A stretch of 64,000 bases of DNA from Candidatus Merdivicinus intestinigallinarum (GCA_018713335.1 DVOW01000037.1:1-64000), one strand, 5' to 3'. Positions 43,087-51,629 are shown, counted from the stretch's first letter. The notes: generated from the letters alone by a model not told the origin. Numbers and translations are program-made.

Positions 43087-43461
43087 TCAGGGTTTGGGCT
43101 TTCCGCCCAATTGAAGGATCTCCTTGACGCCCACAACGGCCAGGAATCCGGCGAAGACCTTGGTCAGGGTCTCGCTGCCCAAAAAGCCCGCTAGGAAGCA
43201 CCCCAGGGCCGCCCCGGCCAGGCCGCTTAGGATGGCGGGGAGCAGGACCCTCTTTTCCACTAAGCGGTTTTTCAGGTGCATCCACAGGGCCAGGCCGCCG
43301 ATGGGCAGGAAAAAAATCAGGTTCATCCACTGGGCCTCCAGCTGGGGGACGTTGGCGATGGCGGTCAGGTAGACCAGCAGGATGAAGCCCCCGCCTAGGC
43401 CCATGGAGGCGGCGATCCCGGAGGCCAGGGACACCGCCCCGATCAAGATCCACTCCATCAT
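43087..43461 (-). CDS. TSUP-family (TauE/SafE) half-transporter, C-terminal half
   Basis: 124 aa with about four hydrophobic helices. It starts MMEWILIGAVSLASGIAASMGLGGGFILLV, so the GxxxSxxGxGGG loop of TauE/SafE proteins is present; TSUP transporters move sulfite, sulfoacetate or related anions. The start ATG overlaps the stop of the upstream half-gene (ATGA), so the two halves are translated together. Typical TSUP proteins are about 250 aa with two such repeats in one chain. The substrate is unknown. Confidence 0.82.
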   Translation of the reverse strand: MMEWILIGAVSLASGIAASMGLGGGFILLVYLTAIANVPQLEAQWMNLIFFLPIGGLALWMHLKNRLVEKRVLLPAILSGLAGAALGCFLAGFLGSETLTKVFAGFLAVVGVKEILQLGGKPKP

Positions 43462-43826
43462 CGCAGCCACAGCCTCACAGCCGAAGCGAGGATGATCCCG
43501 CCGAAGATCCGCCGCAAAAGCCGGTTGTCCACCTTCTGTAAAAATTTTGCCCCCAAAATTGCCCCCACGATGCCCAGGGGCAGATACCACAACGCCTCCT
43601 GCCAGGGCGGCGTGATGCCCCGGAGGTAAAAGAGCGCGCTGAACACGCAAAGGGGCAGGATCACCGCGATGGACGTGGCGTGGGCCTTCTTGGACTCCAG
43701 GCCACTCCATTCCAGCAGGGGCACTACCGCCACCCCGCCGCCTGCGCCGAAAAGACCGTTCAAAAAACCGGCGGCCGCCCCCAAAACTCCGTAAAACCAT
43801 TTGCTTTGTTTCCAGCTTTTTTCCAT
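43458..43826 (-). CDS. TSUP-family (TauE/SafE) half-transporter, N-terminal half
   Basis: 122 aa with about four helices and the repeat signature GAAAGFLNGLFGAGGGVAVVPLL. The ATG at 43826 follows GGAAAGGAGGGGG. Together with the downstream half this makes a complete eight-helix TSUP transporter. Each half carries its own glycine-rich signature and its own start, so this is more likely a genuine two-gene (heterodimeric) form than a recent frameshift. Both genes are flanked by inverted family C repeats. Confidence 0.82.
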   Translation of the reverse strand: MEKSWKQSKWFYGVLGAAAGFLNGLFGAGGGVAVVPLLEWSGLESKKAHATSIAVILPLCVFSALFYLRGITPPWQEALWYLPLGIVGAILGAKFLQKVDNRLLRRIFGGIILASAVRLWLR

Positions 43827-43894
43827 AATCCCCCTCCTTTCCGGAATAGTCTGCCCAGATCCGGCGGTACTATGTGCCGTCACTGTTACAAAAG

Positions 43895-44225
43895 GAAATA
43901 AGAAAAATTTTCGTCCACCTTGCTTTACGTCGTGAACAAGTTCACGACCGGTGGCAGGTGTCCATTCCGTGATAAAATCACGGCGGGCAGAGCCCTCGGT
44001 CGTGCTCTATAGAGCACGAAACAGTTACTTTTTGTGCCTCGGGCGCGAATTATCAGAAAAATAGGCGAGCCATAAACCATACATGGCGTGCAGACCGCCC
44101 GCGGATGCAGTCATCAAGCTAGCTTGATGACGCGCGCACGTCATTTTGCCTGCAAAATGACGGGTTAGAATTTTCCAAATTTTTCTCCACGGCTTATTTG
44201 CGCCAGCAAAGCACGAATTTTTGTG
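43895..44225. repeat. Full-length family C repeat, right of the TSUP genes
   Basis: An inverted counterpart of 42690-43030. It carries GTCGTGAACAAGTTCACGAC (43929-43948), GTGATAAAATCAC, CGTGCTCTATAGAGCACG, GTCATCAAGCTAGCTTGATGAC (about 44109), and CGTCATTTTGCCTGCAAAATGACG. The tail runs from TTAGAATTTTCC through TCTCCACGG to TTTGCGCCAGCAAA. Confidence 0.75.
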
Positions 44226-44254
44226 TAACTACAAAAATTGTGCCCTTTTTGGAC

Positions 44255-44290
44255 AAACGAAAAACCCCGGTTCCGATTGGAGCCGGGGCT
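44255..44290 (-). terminator. Terminator after the Cys-rich gene
   Basis: CCCCGGCTCC and GGAACCGGGG form a stem with an AATC loop on the minus strand, followed by TTTTTCGTTTG. Confidence 0.8.
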
Positions 44291-44296
44291 GCTTTT

Positions 44297-44926
44297 TTAC
44301 CCTCTTACGTTATACAAGTCCTTGCAGCAGAGCCATCTGGGCTTTGCAAATTCCGGCCAGAAGGGGTTGCGCCACTGGCAGGGGTATTTCCGGCAGCAGC
44401 CGCATTCATCGCAGCAGACCCGGAATTTCCTGGCGTCCGTGCACCCGCAGCTGTTCTGACAGCCGCAGTCATGGTTGCATCCGCAGTTACAGCCGCACCC
44501 GTCGCTGCATCCACACCCGCAGCCGCAATCGCAGTTACAGCCATTGCCGCATCCGCAGTCACAGTCACAATCGCAATCGCAGTCACAGCTATTGCTGCAT
44601 CCGCATTCGCTGTCAAAATCCACGCTGTTGGTGGGGCCGCAGCAAACGATGGGGACGTCCGGGTCGTCGCAGTTCATGCTGGGGGAGGGAGAACGGCAGG
44701 TGACGGAAGTCCGCTGGCAGTTATTGTTCCAGCTGCAGCAGTTCTGCTGGCAGCACCCGCAGCTGGAGCTGGATCCTGTCGAGGAGCCGTTGGTCGTTGT
44801 GGTATCCTGGGACGTATCCTGGCACCCGCAGACGGTTTCCACCGGGCATCCTCCGATATTCTCCAGGGTTTGCAGGTTGCCCTGGACCTGCCGGGACGAG
44901 CCCCGGCATTTCCGGCAGCAAGACAT
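44297..44926 (-). CDS. Extremely cysteine-rich protein with Cys-Asp/Cys-Gly repeats
   Basis: 209 aa with about 47 cysteines. It starts MSCCRKCRGSSRQ. A CGC/CDC-repeat core spans about 108-162 (SCDCDCDCDCDCGCGNGC and more), and a C-terminal module (about 171-201) contains CCDECGCCRKYPC and CC. It has no signal peptide. Proteins of this style in Clostridia are sometimes named chorion-class high-cysteine proteins. Spore coat or exosporium structure and metal binding are both plausible, and neither is shown. AAAGGAGG precedes the ATG. A CATA-GGA-TG element upstream resembles a mother-cell sigma -10 box. A smaller relative lies at 57282. Confidence 0.8.
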   Translation of the reverse strand: MSCCRKCRGSSRQVQGNLQTLENIGGCPVETVCGCQDTSQDTTTTNGSSTGSSSSCGCCQQNCCSWNNNCQRTSVTCRSPSPSMNCDDPDVPIVCCGPTNSVDFDSECGCSNSCDCDCDCDCDCGCGNGCNCDCGCGCGCSDGCGCNCGCNHDCGCQNSCGCTDARKFRVCCDECGCCRKYPCQWRNPFWPEFAKPRWLCCKDLYNVRG

Positions 44927-45066
44927 AAGCAGTTCCTCCTTTCATGAGGTGGGCAAAAAGCGGCAATGCTTTTTGCTGGTTCATCCTATGAAAAAAAGGA
45001 ACTTCCTGTGCGGGCCGGGAAAACAGGGGCGTTTTGCCCAAAAGCGGCGGCCGAAAGGCGTTTTTT

Positions 45067-45372
45067 TCACTCCCCCGCCCATCCGCAGAGGGACAGGTCC
45101 ACCCGGCCGTCCGGCGTGAAAACGGCCCCTTCCTGTTCCAGCATGAGCCGCTGGAGGTCGCCGCCGTACTGGCGGAAAACAGGAGCCGTCCGCCCGTTCC
45201 GGTCCACTACCCGGTGGCAGGGGACGTCGGGCGGCGCTTGATGGAGGGCATACCCCACCACGCGGGAAAGCCGGGGATTCCCTGCAAGGAGGGCGATCTG
45301 CCCGTAGGTGGCCGCTTTTCCCGGCGGGACGCGCCGGACGATGCTGTAGATCTTTTCGTAAAGCGCGGACAT
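45067..45372 (-). CDS. MGMT family protein (Ada/Ogt C-terminal DNA-binding domain)
   Basis: 101 aa, only the DNA-binding winged helix and active-site loop of O6-alkylguanine alkyltransferases (YSIVRRVPPGKAATYGQIALLAG ... ). The acceptor cysteine is present: C52 in PCHRVVDRNG. Alkyltransferase-like (Atl) proteins of this size usually have Trp in that place, so this one may still remove alkyl groups. It follows manA by 15 nt on the same strand. Confidence 0.88.
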   Translation of the reverse strand: MSALYEKIYSIVRRVPPGKAATYGQIALLAGNPRLSRVVGYALHQAPPDVPCHRVVDRNGRTAPVFRQYGGDLQRLMLEQEGAVFTPDGRVDLSLCGWAGE

Positions 45373-45387
45373 TTTTCCGGGGACCGG

Positions 45388-46353
45388 TCAAACCCTGGTG
45401 TGGACCAGTTTGGCCTTGCCCTTCAGGACGTAATCCCCTGCGCCGGCCGGGATAAAGACGCTGTCGCCTTTTTTCAGGGCCATTCCTTCCCCGTCCATCT
45501 CAAGGGTCAGGCTGCCGTCCAGCACCAGGAGGGAGTGGAAGGATCTTTCATCGGCGCACAGGGCCGCTTTCTCCATGATCTCCATTTCATGGACAGTGAA
45601 ATACTCGCAGGAAGCCAGCAGGACGGAGGTGTAGCCGTCAAAGGCTTCCTTTTCCCCCTGGGGCTTGCCGGCGGGGCGGGAAGGCGGGGCCAGGCGGGTC
45701 ACATCCATGGCCTTCTCCACATGGAGCTGGCGGGGCTTGCCGTCGGCGCCGATGCGGCCGTAGTCGTAGACCCGGTAGGTGGTGTTGGAGTTCTGCTGGA
45801 TCTCGGCGATCAGGATACCCTTGCCGATGGCGTGGAGGGTCCTGGCCTCGATGAAGAACACGTCGCCGGGATGGACCTCCACCCGGTTGGTGACTTCCAG
45901 CAGGGTGTTCTTTTCGATGCGTTCCTTGAACTCCTCCTTGGAGATCTCATGGGTAAAGCCATAGAGGAGGGACGCGCCCGGCTCGCAGTCCACTACATAC
46001 CACATCTCGGTCTTGCCGTACTCCCCTTCCACCCGGAGGGCGTACTCGTTGTCCGGATGCACCTGGACGGACAGGTTGTCCTTGGCGTCGATGAGCTTGA
46101 TGAGGATGGGGAAATTCTCAAATTTCTCGCAGTCCGTGCCCAAAACGGATTTCCCGGCCTTTTCCACGAACTGGGCCAGGGTCATGCCCTTATACTCGCC
46201 GCTGTCGATGACGGAATCCCCGTCCTTGTGGCAGGAAAGCTCCCAGCTTTCGGCCACTTTGGACAGGTCGCACTGTTTGCCGAATTCGTCCCGGAGCTTG
46301 GTGCCGCCCCAGATGTAATCCTTAAACGCGGGAAATAATTTCATTGCTTTCAT
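45388..46353 (-). CDS. manA: Mannose-6-phosphate isomerase, class I
   Basis: Zinc enzyme interconverting mannose-6-phosphate and fructose-6-phosphate, 321 aa. Metal ligands are in VQVHPDNEYAL, GKTEMWYVV and ARTLHAIGKG, and the start KLFPAFKDYIWGGTKLRDEFG is diagnostic of type I PMI in Firmicutes. A cupin-like C-terminal domain follows (SLLVLDGSLTLEMDGEGM). The start at 46353 follows AGGAGG; an ATG three codons further in is also possible. MGMT-family gene downstream, 15 nt apart. Confidence 0.93.
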   Translation of the reverse strand: MKAMKLFPAFKDYIWGGTKLRDEFGKQCDLSKVAESWELSCHKDGDSVIDSGEYKGMTLAQFVEKAGKSVLGTDCEKFENFPILIKLIDAKDNLSVQVHPDNEYALRVEGEYGKTEMWYVVDCEPGASLLYGFTHEISKEEFKERIEKNTLLEVTNRVEVHPGDVFFIEARTLHAIGKGILIAEIQQNSNTTYRVYDYGRIGADGKPRQLHVEKAMDVTRLAPPSRPAGKPQGEKEAFDGYTSVLLASCEYFTVHEMEIMEKAALCADERSFHSLLVLDGSLTLEMDGEGMALKKGDSVFIPAGAGDYVLKGKAKLVHTRV

Positions 46354-46440
46354 AAATAAAGACCTCCTAATCTTTGTTTTCATTTAGAGAAATTGCCTGA
46401 TTTACCCATATTCTGCAAAAACAAACAGAAAACATATTAA

Positions 46441-46688
46441 CGCCGTGGTGCATCGGCGAGCCGCCGGGCCGATGTGGGCATCGGCCCCTACAAACCCATT
46501 ATCGTTTGATTTTACAAAAACGGCGGGGATGCCGCCCTCTACAACGCCAACGTTACGGTCTCAAACGTCGTTCGGGGAACCTGTACCGAAAACGGCGGTT
46601 CATCCCGCCGTTCAGAAACCTGGCGCGGGGCAGGACGGCCGCGCCGCGTCGTCAAGCCTGCTTGACGACAATCAGCGGCGATTCGCCG
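46441..46688. repeat. Intergenic hairpin repeats (A, B)
   Basis: CGGCGAGCCGCCG and GGGCCGATGTGGGCATCGGCCC (46454-46487) are followed by family A pieces and CGGCGGTTCATCCCGCCG (about 46598). A minus-strand B-type unit with GTCGTCAAGCCTGCTTGACGAC (46652-46673) ends at the stop codon of the flavodoxin-family gene. Confidence 0.75.
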
Positions 46689-47312
46689 CTAGCGGATGAA
46701 ATTGGTGCGGTACTGGCGTTCCGCTTCCGGGACCTGCACCCCGGCCTGTCTCCCGGCCTCGATGCACTTCAAAAGCCAGGCCATGTTCCGGCCCAGGTTC
46801 CGCATGATCTGAAGCCCTTCTTCATCCTTGGCCACGTCCTCGGCCTTGCCGCCGTGGACCATGGGCCAGTAGGTGGAGGACACCACCGGCATCTGGGAAA
46901 TGGTGAAATACTTGGTCAGCTCGTCCAAAGTGGCCGTGGTGCCGGCCCGGCGGGCAGAGGCGACCGCTGCGGCAGGCTTATGGACGAAAGCCTTGCCCCC
47001 GGCGTAAAAGGCCCGGTCCAGGATGCACTCCACCGCCCCGTTGGCCGAGGCGTAATAAACCGGGGAACCGACGATAAAGCCGTCGGCCTGCTCCATTTTC
47101 TCAATCAGGGTGTTCACGATGTCGTCCCCAAAGACGCACCGGCCCTTCCCGGCGCAGCCGCCGCAGGCAATGCACCCCCGGACGGGTTTATTCCCCAGCT
47201 GGAGGATTTCCGTTTCCACGCCGTTTTCCTCCAGGGTCTTGGCCACCTCCGACAGGGCCGTAAAGGTACAGCCGTGGGGGTGGGGGCTTCCGTTCAACAG
47301 CAGGACTTTCAT
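46689..47312 (-). CDS. Flavodoxin family / NADPH-dependent FMN reductase-like protein
   Basis: 207 aa with the flavodoxin-like fold. The FMN phosphate loop is LNGSPHPHGCTFTALSE (about 5-21) and the flavin-facing SPVYYASANG is near residue 85. The cluster CIACGGCAGKGRC after VRG (about 47-59) is typical of iron-sulfur flavoprotein-like reductases, although here only a short Cys motif is present. It probably acts in redox reactions of quinones or metals; the substrate is unknown. The TAG stop abuts a repeat head. Confidence 0.88.
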   Translation of the reverse strand: MKVLLLNGSPHPHGCTFTALSEVAKTLEENGVETEILQLGNKPVRGCIACGGCAGKGRCVFGDDIVNTLIEKMEQADGFIVGSPVYYASANGAVECILDRAFYAGGKAFVHKPAAAVASARRAGTTATLDELTKYFTISQMPVVSSTYWPMVHGGKAEDVAKDEEGLQIMRNLGRNMAWLLKCIEAGRQAGVQVPEAERQYRTNFIR

Positions 47313-47394
47313 TGATATTCCTTCTTTCTTATCAGATGGATTTAGGATGGTGACGCTTCATCTTCTATCGTTTTGGTAAAAACGGAACAGAAAA

Positions 47395-47665
47395 CGCATT
47401 TGTAGGGGCCGATGCCCACATCGGCCCGGCGGATTTGCCGAAACATTTCGTGTGATACGCGGGCCGGGCGACCCGCAGTTTATATGGGGAACCCCTTGAT
47501 AGGGTTCCCCACGGCCAAACAGTCCACCGGACTATTTGGCCTCCCCTCCTGATCTTTTTTCGTATTGGGGATTTCGCTCGTTGCGACGAGCGACCAAAGG
47601 CTCTGCCTTTGGAATCTGCGATTTTTTGAAAAAAATCGAGTAAAACTTTTCTTTTCCCTCAACGA
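47395..47665. repeat. Intergenic hairpin repeats (A, C)
   Basis: Family A pieces (47400-47475) are followed by a second-type family C unit on the minus strand (47485-47665). Its hairpins are GGGGAACCC/GGGTTCCCC, GGCCAAACAGTCC/GGACTATTTGGCC, CGCTCGTTGCGACGAGCG and a final CGATTTTTT stem. It lies 3' of fabD. Confidence 0.75.
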
Positions 47666-47677
47666 TAGGAAGTAGCC

Positions 47678-48592
47678 CTATTGAGCCACCGCCGCTTTTT
47701 CCAAAGTTTTGACGTTCTCCACGTTGCAGGCGTTCGCGCCCTTCAGGGTCTTTTTCACCAGCCCGGTGAGGACCTTGCCGGGTCCGCACTCGATGAAGGT
47801 GTCCGCCCCGGCTTCCGACATGGCCGCCAGCTCCTTGGTGAACAGCACCGGGGAAACGATGTGCCGGGCCAGGCGTTCCGGCATATCCGAAAAGTCCGTC
47901 AGCTTCTCGCCGGACAGGTTGGAGTAGAAATCCACCTGGGGTTCCTTGAAAGAGAATTTTTTCGCTTCTTCCAAAAATTCATCCGCGGCGGGCTGCATGA
48001 GTTTGGAGTGAAAAGCGGCGGCTACGGCCAGAGGGATGGCCCGCTTGCCCATTTCCGCGAATTTGGCGCAGGCGGCGGAAACCGCCTCCTTCTCCCCGGC
48101 GATGACCGTCTGGGCGGGGGAATTGTAGTTCACCGGGACCACATACCCTTCCGTTTCCTCGCACACCTTCGCCACGGTCTCCTCGTCGGAGCCCATGATG
48201 GCGGCCATGGAACCGCCGTTTAGCGCGGCGCATCTGCCCATGGCGGCGGCCCGGGCCTTGATGAGGGCAAAGCCTTCCTCCATGGAAAGCATCCCGCTGG
48301 CCACCATGGCGGCGTATTCGCCAAGGGAATGTCCCGCCACGGCGTCGGGCTTCACGCCGGCTTCCGCAAGGCAGGCGAAGGCCGCCAAAGAGGTGGCCAT
48401 GATGGCGGGCTGGGCCACTTCCGTTGCCGCCAGCTCCTCCGCCGTCCCCTCCCGGCACACTTTTAACAGGTCAAAGCCCAGGACCTTGGAAGCGGCCGCG
48501 AAAACCTCCGCCGCTTTTTCCGAATGCTCCGCCAATTCCACGCCCATCCCCGGGGCCTGGGACCCCTGGCCGGAAAATAAAAATACCTTCAT
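47678..48592 (-). CDS. fabD: Malonyl-CoA:ACP transacylase
   Basis: Loads malonyl groups onto AcpP for fatty acid elongation. 304 aa. The nucleophile S89 is in AGHSLGEYAA, the start is FLFSGQGSQAPGMG, and the conserved VPVNYNSPAQTVIAG and AFHSKLM (catalytic His) segments follow. The gene is divergent from the rest of the fab operon; in most Clostridia fabD sits between fabK and fabG on the same strand. GGAAGGGAG precedes the ATG. A family C repeat follows its stop codon after about 15 nt. Confidence 0.97.
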   Translation of the reverse strand: MKVFLFSGQGSQAPGMGVELAEHSEKAAEVFAAASKVLGFDLLKVCREGTAEELAATEVAQPAIMATSLAAFACLAEAGVKPDAVAGHSLGEYAAMVASGMLSMEEGFALIKARAAAMGRCAALNGGSMAAIMGSDEETVAKVCEETEGYVVPVNYNSPAQTVIAGEKEAVSAACAKFAEMGKRAIPLAVAAAFHSKLMQPAADEFLEEAKKFSFKEPQVDFYSNLSGEKLTDFSDMPERLARHIVSPVLFTKELAAMSEAGADTFIECGPGKVLTGLVKKTLKGANACNVENVKTLEKAAVAQ

Positions 48593-48714
48593 GACATTCT
48601 CCCTTCCTGAAGCAAAAAGCCGCGTTTTTAGCGGATATGCTCACACGTGTTTTTGATTTTTGGTTAATATTGCCATCAACTTGCGGGTTTCCTCCCAAAG
48701 ACTGGGAAAGATTA

Positions 48715-48743
48715 TTGACAAAACCATTACAAATCGGTACAAT
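48715..48743 (+). promoter_or_regulatory. Promoter of the fabH operon
   Basis: TTGACA at 48715-48720, a 17-nt spacer and TACAAT at 48738-48743, with a leader of about 140 nt. CAGGAACAGTCCTG just downstream (about 48756-48770) is a small inverted repeat that might be a regulatory site. I see no clear FapR or FabT box. Confidence 0.8.
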
Positions 48744-48887
48744 AATAAACAGTACAGGAACAGTCCTGATTCTTCCTCATGAAAAAACAGGATGGATGCT
48801 CCTCTTCCACTATAACAAATCTGCGGCGTTTTTGCAAGCCTTTTGCGCTGTGCCGGGGATTTTCATATGACGAGAAAGGATGTTGAA

Positions 48888-49871
48888 ATGGGTATTCGCA
48901 TTCTGGGGACGGGTTCCTTCGTCCCGGAAAAAACCGTTGAAAATGAGGAATTCACCAAATATGTGGAAACCTCCGATGAGTGGATCGTGAAACACTCCGG
49001 CATCAGGCGCCGCCACATCCACGATGGGGCAAACTTTGAAATGGCGGTCAAGGCGGGGGAACGGGCCTTGGAAAACGCGGGCCTTTCCCCGGAGGACCTG
49101 GATTTGATCCTCTGCACCACCGTCAGCTCGGATTATTATACCCCTTCCCTGGCCTGCGTCGTCCAGGGGAAGCTGGGGGCCGTCAACGCCCTGGCTTTTG
49201 ACATCAACGCCGCCTGCGCGGGATTTGTCTTCGGCATCGACGTGGCCCGGATGTATTTGCAGAACGGGTACAAAAGGGTCATGGTGATCTCCTCCGAAAA
49301 GCTCACCCAGATCACCGATTTCACCGACCGGGGGACCTGCGTCCTCTTCGGGGACGGGGCCGGGGCCGTGATCTTGGAGGAAAGCGGAAAGCCCTTCGCC
49401 TCCGTCTTCGGCACGGACGGCAAAGGCGCCTTCACCCTCTTTGCCCGGCACCCCCAAAACCCGGTGCCCTTTGTGGAGACCCGCGCCACCGCGTCCTGCG
49501 ACGGGTTCCCCGAAAGCAGGGACGGCGTCCTTTACATGGACGGACACAAGGTGTACAAATTCGCTGTCACCGTCATGCCCAAGGCCGTGCGGGAGTCCTG
49601 TGAGAAATACGGCATCACGCCGGACGATTTGGACTGGCTCATTCCCCATCAGGCCAATATCCGCATCATCCAGACGGCGGTTTCGGCCCTGAAGTTCCCC
49701 ATGGAAAAGACCATCTGCAACATCGCCGAGCGCGCCAACACCTCCTCCGCCTGCATCCCCATCGCCCTGGACGAGGCCATCCGGGACGGGCGGATCAAGC
49801 GGGGTCAGACCATCTGCACCGTAGGGTTCGGCGCGGGGCTGGTTTACGGCAGCGCAGTTTTTGAGTATTAA
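48888..49871 (+). CDS. fabH: Beta-ketoacyl-ACP synthase III
   Basis: Starts fatty acid synthesis by condensing acetyl-CoA (or branched acyl-CoA) with malonyl-ACP. 327 aa. The catalytic triad is C110 (DINAACAGFVFG), His in IPHQANIRI and Asn in ERANTSSACIP. The start at 48888 follows AGAAAGGA; earlier in-frame ATGs lie in the leader. It is the first gene of a ten-gene cluster whose members are separated by at most about 40 nt up to accA. Confidence 0.97.
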   Translation: MGIRILGTGSFVPEKTVENEEFTKYVETSDEWIVKHSGIRRRHIHDGANFEMAVKAGERALENAGLSPEDLDLILCTTVSSDYYTPSLACVVQGKLGAVNALAFDINAACAGFVFGIDVARMYLQNGYKRVMVISSEKLTQITDFTDRGTCVLFGDGAGAVILEESGKPFASVFGTDGKGAFTLFARHPQNPVPFVETRATASCDGFPESRDGVLYMDGHKVYKFAVTVMPKAVRESCEKYGITPDDLDWLIPHQANIRIIQTAVSALKFPMEKTICNIAERANTSSACIPIALDEAIRDGRIKRGQTICTVGFGAGLVYGSAVFEY

Positions 49872-49885
49872 GGGAGAGATTCGAT

Positions 49886-50833
49886 ATGAAAACAAGGATC
49901 ACAGAATTATTGGGCGTTCAGTACCCTGCCCTGCAGGGCGGCATGGCTTGGGTCGCGGAATCCACTCTGGCGGCGGCCGTGTCCAATGCCGGCGGCGTGG
50001 GCCTCATCGCGGGCGGCTCCGCCCCCGCTGAGGTCATCCGGGAGGAGATCCGCAAGGCCAAGGCCCTGACGGACAAGCCCTTCGGCGTCAACATCATGCT
50101 CATGAGCCCCAATACCGAAGAGCTGGCGAAGATCGTGGTAGAGGAAGGCGTGGCCGTTGTCACCACCGGCGCCGGCAACCCCGGCAAGTACATGGAAGCC
50201 TGGAAAGCGGCGGGCATCAAGGTCATCCCGGTGGTCCCCTCCGTCAACCTGGCCAAGCGCATGGAGCGCGCCGGGGCCGACGCGGTCATCGCGGAGGGCT
50301 GCGAGTCCGGCGGACATATCGGCCAGACCACCACCATGTGCCTGGTCCCCCAGGTAGTGGACGCGGTGTCCATCCCGGTCATCGCCGCTGGCGGCATCGC
50401 CGACGGAAGAGGCTTGGCGGCCGCCATGATGCTGGGGGCCGAGGGCGTCCAGATGGGCACTGTCTTCCTGGCTTCCGAAGAATGCCAGATCCACGAAAAC
50501 TACAAGGATCTTGTTCTGAAGGCCAAGGATACGGATTCCGCCGTCACCGGCCAGATCTGCGGAGGCGCTGCTGTCCGCCAGATCAAGAACCGCTACACCA
50601 AAAAGGTCATCGAGCAGGAACGGGGCGGGGCCACCTTTGAGCAGATCGAGAACCTGACCATCGGCTCCCTGCGCCGGGCCGTCAAGGACGGCGACCTGGA
50701 GAACGGCAGCTTCATGGCCGGGCAGATCGCCGGCATGGTCAACGAGCTGCGCCCCTGCGAAAAGATCCTTCGGGATATTTTCAGCGAAGGCGAGGAACTT
50801 TTGAAGGCCCGGGCCGCGGCCCTCGGCCTGTGA
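49886..50833 (+). CDS. fabK: Enoyl-ACP reductase II (FMN-dependent)
   Basis: Last step of each elongation cycle in organisms that lack FabI. 315 aa, TIM barrel of the NPD/2-nitropropane dioxygenase type. It begins ITELLGVQYPALQGGMAWVA. VTTGAGNP, the conserved AEGCESGGHIG (catalytic His) and IPVIAAGGIADGRG follow. The distance to fabG is 33 nt; the fabD gene that commonly lies in this gap is absent here and found divergently upstream. Confidence 0.96.
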   Translation: MKTRITELLGVQYPALQGGMAWVAESTLAAAVSNAGGVGLIAGGSAPAEVIREEIRKAKALTDKPFGVNIMLMSPNTEELAKIVVEEGVAVVTTGAGNPGKYMEAWKAAGIKVIPVVPSVNLAKRMERAGADAVIAEGCESGGHIGQTTTMCLVPQVVDAVSIPVIAAGGIADGRGLAAAMMLGAEGVQMGTVFLASEECQIHENYKDLVLKAKDTDSAVTGQICGGAAVRQIKNRYTKKVIEQERGGATFEQIENLTIGSLRRAVKDGDLENGSFMAGQIAGMVNELRPCEKILRDIFSEGEELLKARAAALGL

Positions 50834-50866
50834 TCCACCTAAAATCGGAAAGGAATGAATCAGGAT

Positions 50867-51610
50867 ATGACTAAAACTGCACTGATTACCGGCGCGTCCC
50901 AGGGGATCGGCGCCTGCATCGCAAAAACCTTGGCGAAAAACGGCTTCAATGTGGCCATCAACTGCCGGGGCGAACAGGAAAAGGAAAACGGCGGCCTCCA
51001 GACCGCTGAGGAATGCCGGGCCTTCGGCGTGGAAGCGGAATGCTTCCTCTGCGACGTGTCCGACTTCACCGCCTGCGGCGACATGGTGAAGGCCGTCAAG
51101 GAACGGTTCGGCTCCATCGACGTGCTGGTCAACAACGCGGGCATCACCCGGGACGGCCTCATGGCCCGGATGAGCGAGGAACAGTTCGACATCGTCACCA
51201 ACGTAAACTACAAATCCGTTTTCAACATGATGCGCCACACAAGCGGCGTCATGATCCGCCAGAAAAGCGGCCGCATCATCAACATCTCCTCGGTGGCGGG
51301 CCTTTACGGCAACCCCGGCCAGATCAACTACTCCGCCGCCAAAGCGGGCATCATCGGCATGACCAAGACCGCCGCCAAGGAGCTGGGCAGCCGCGGCATC
51401 ACTGTAAACGCCGTTGCCCCCGGCTTTGTCCAGACCCCTATGACCGACGTGCTGGACGAGAAATACAAGGAAGCGATCATCGGGAACATCGCCCTGAAAC
51501 GCTTCGGCCAGCCGGAGGACATCGCCAACGCGGTCGCCTTCTTTGCCTCCGAGCAGGCTTCTTATGTCACAGGACAGGTGCTGGAAGTTTCCGGCGGCAT
51601 GACCATGTAA
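50867..51610 (+). CDS. fabG: 3-oxoacyl-ACP reductase
   Basis: NADPH-dependent short-chain dehydrogenase, 247 aa, the FabG standard. The nucleotide-binding motif is TGASQGIG, NNAGITRDGLMARM is typical of FabG, and the catalytic Ser-Tyr-Lys are in NISSVAGL and YSAAKAG. The start at 50867 gives the family N-terminus MTKTALITG; the ATG at 50855 sits directly on the AAAGGA site. Confidence 0.96.
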   Translation: MTKTALITGASQGIGACIAKTLAKNGFNVAINCRGEQEKENGGLQTAEECRAFGVEAECFLCDVSDFTACGDMVKAVKERFGSIDVLVNNAGITRDGLMARMSEEQFDIVTNVNYKSVFNMMRHTSGVMIRQKSGRIINISSVAGLYGNPGQINYSAAKAGIIGMTKTAAKELGSRGITVNAVAPGFVQTPMTDVLDEKYKEAIIGNIALKRFGQPEDIANAVAFFASEQASYVTGQVLEVSGGMTM

Positions 51611-51629
51611 CAGGAGGATCGGTTAGTTT

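Noticed and set aside
44198-44947. Alanine/valine-rich 249-aa frame antisense to the Cys-rich gene
   Set aside because: Arises from the complement of the Cys/Asp codons. The minus-strand gene has AAAGGAGG and a terminator; this frame has neither.
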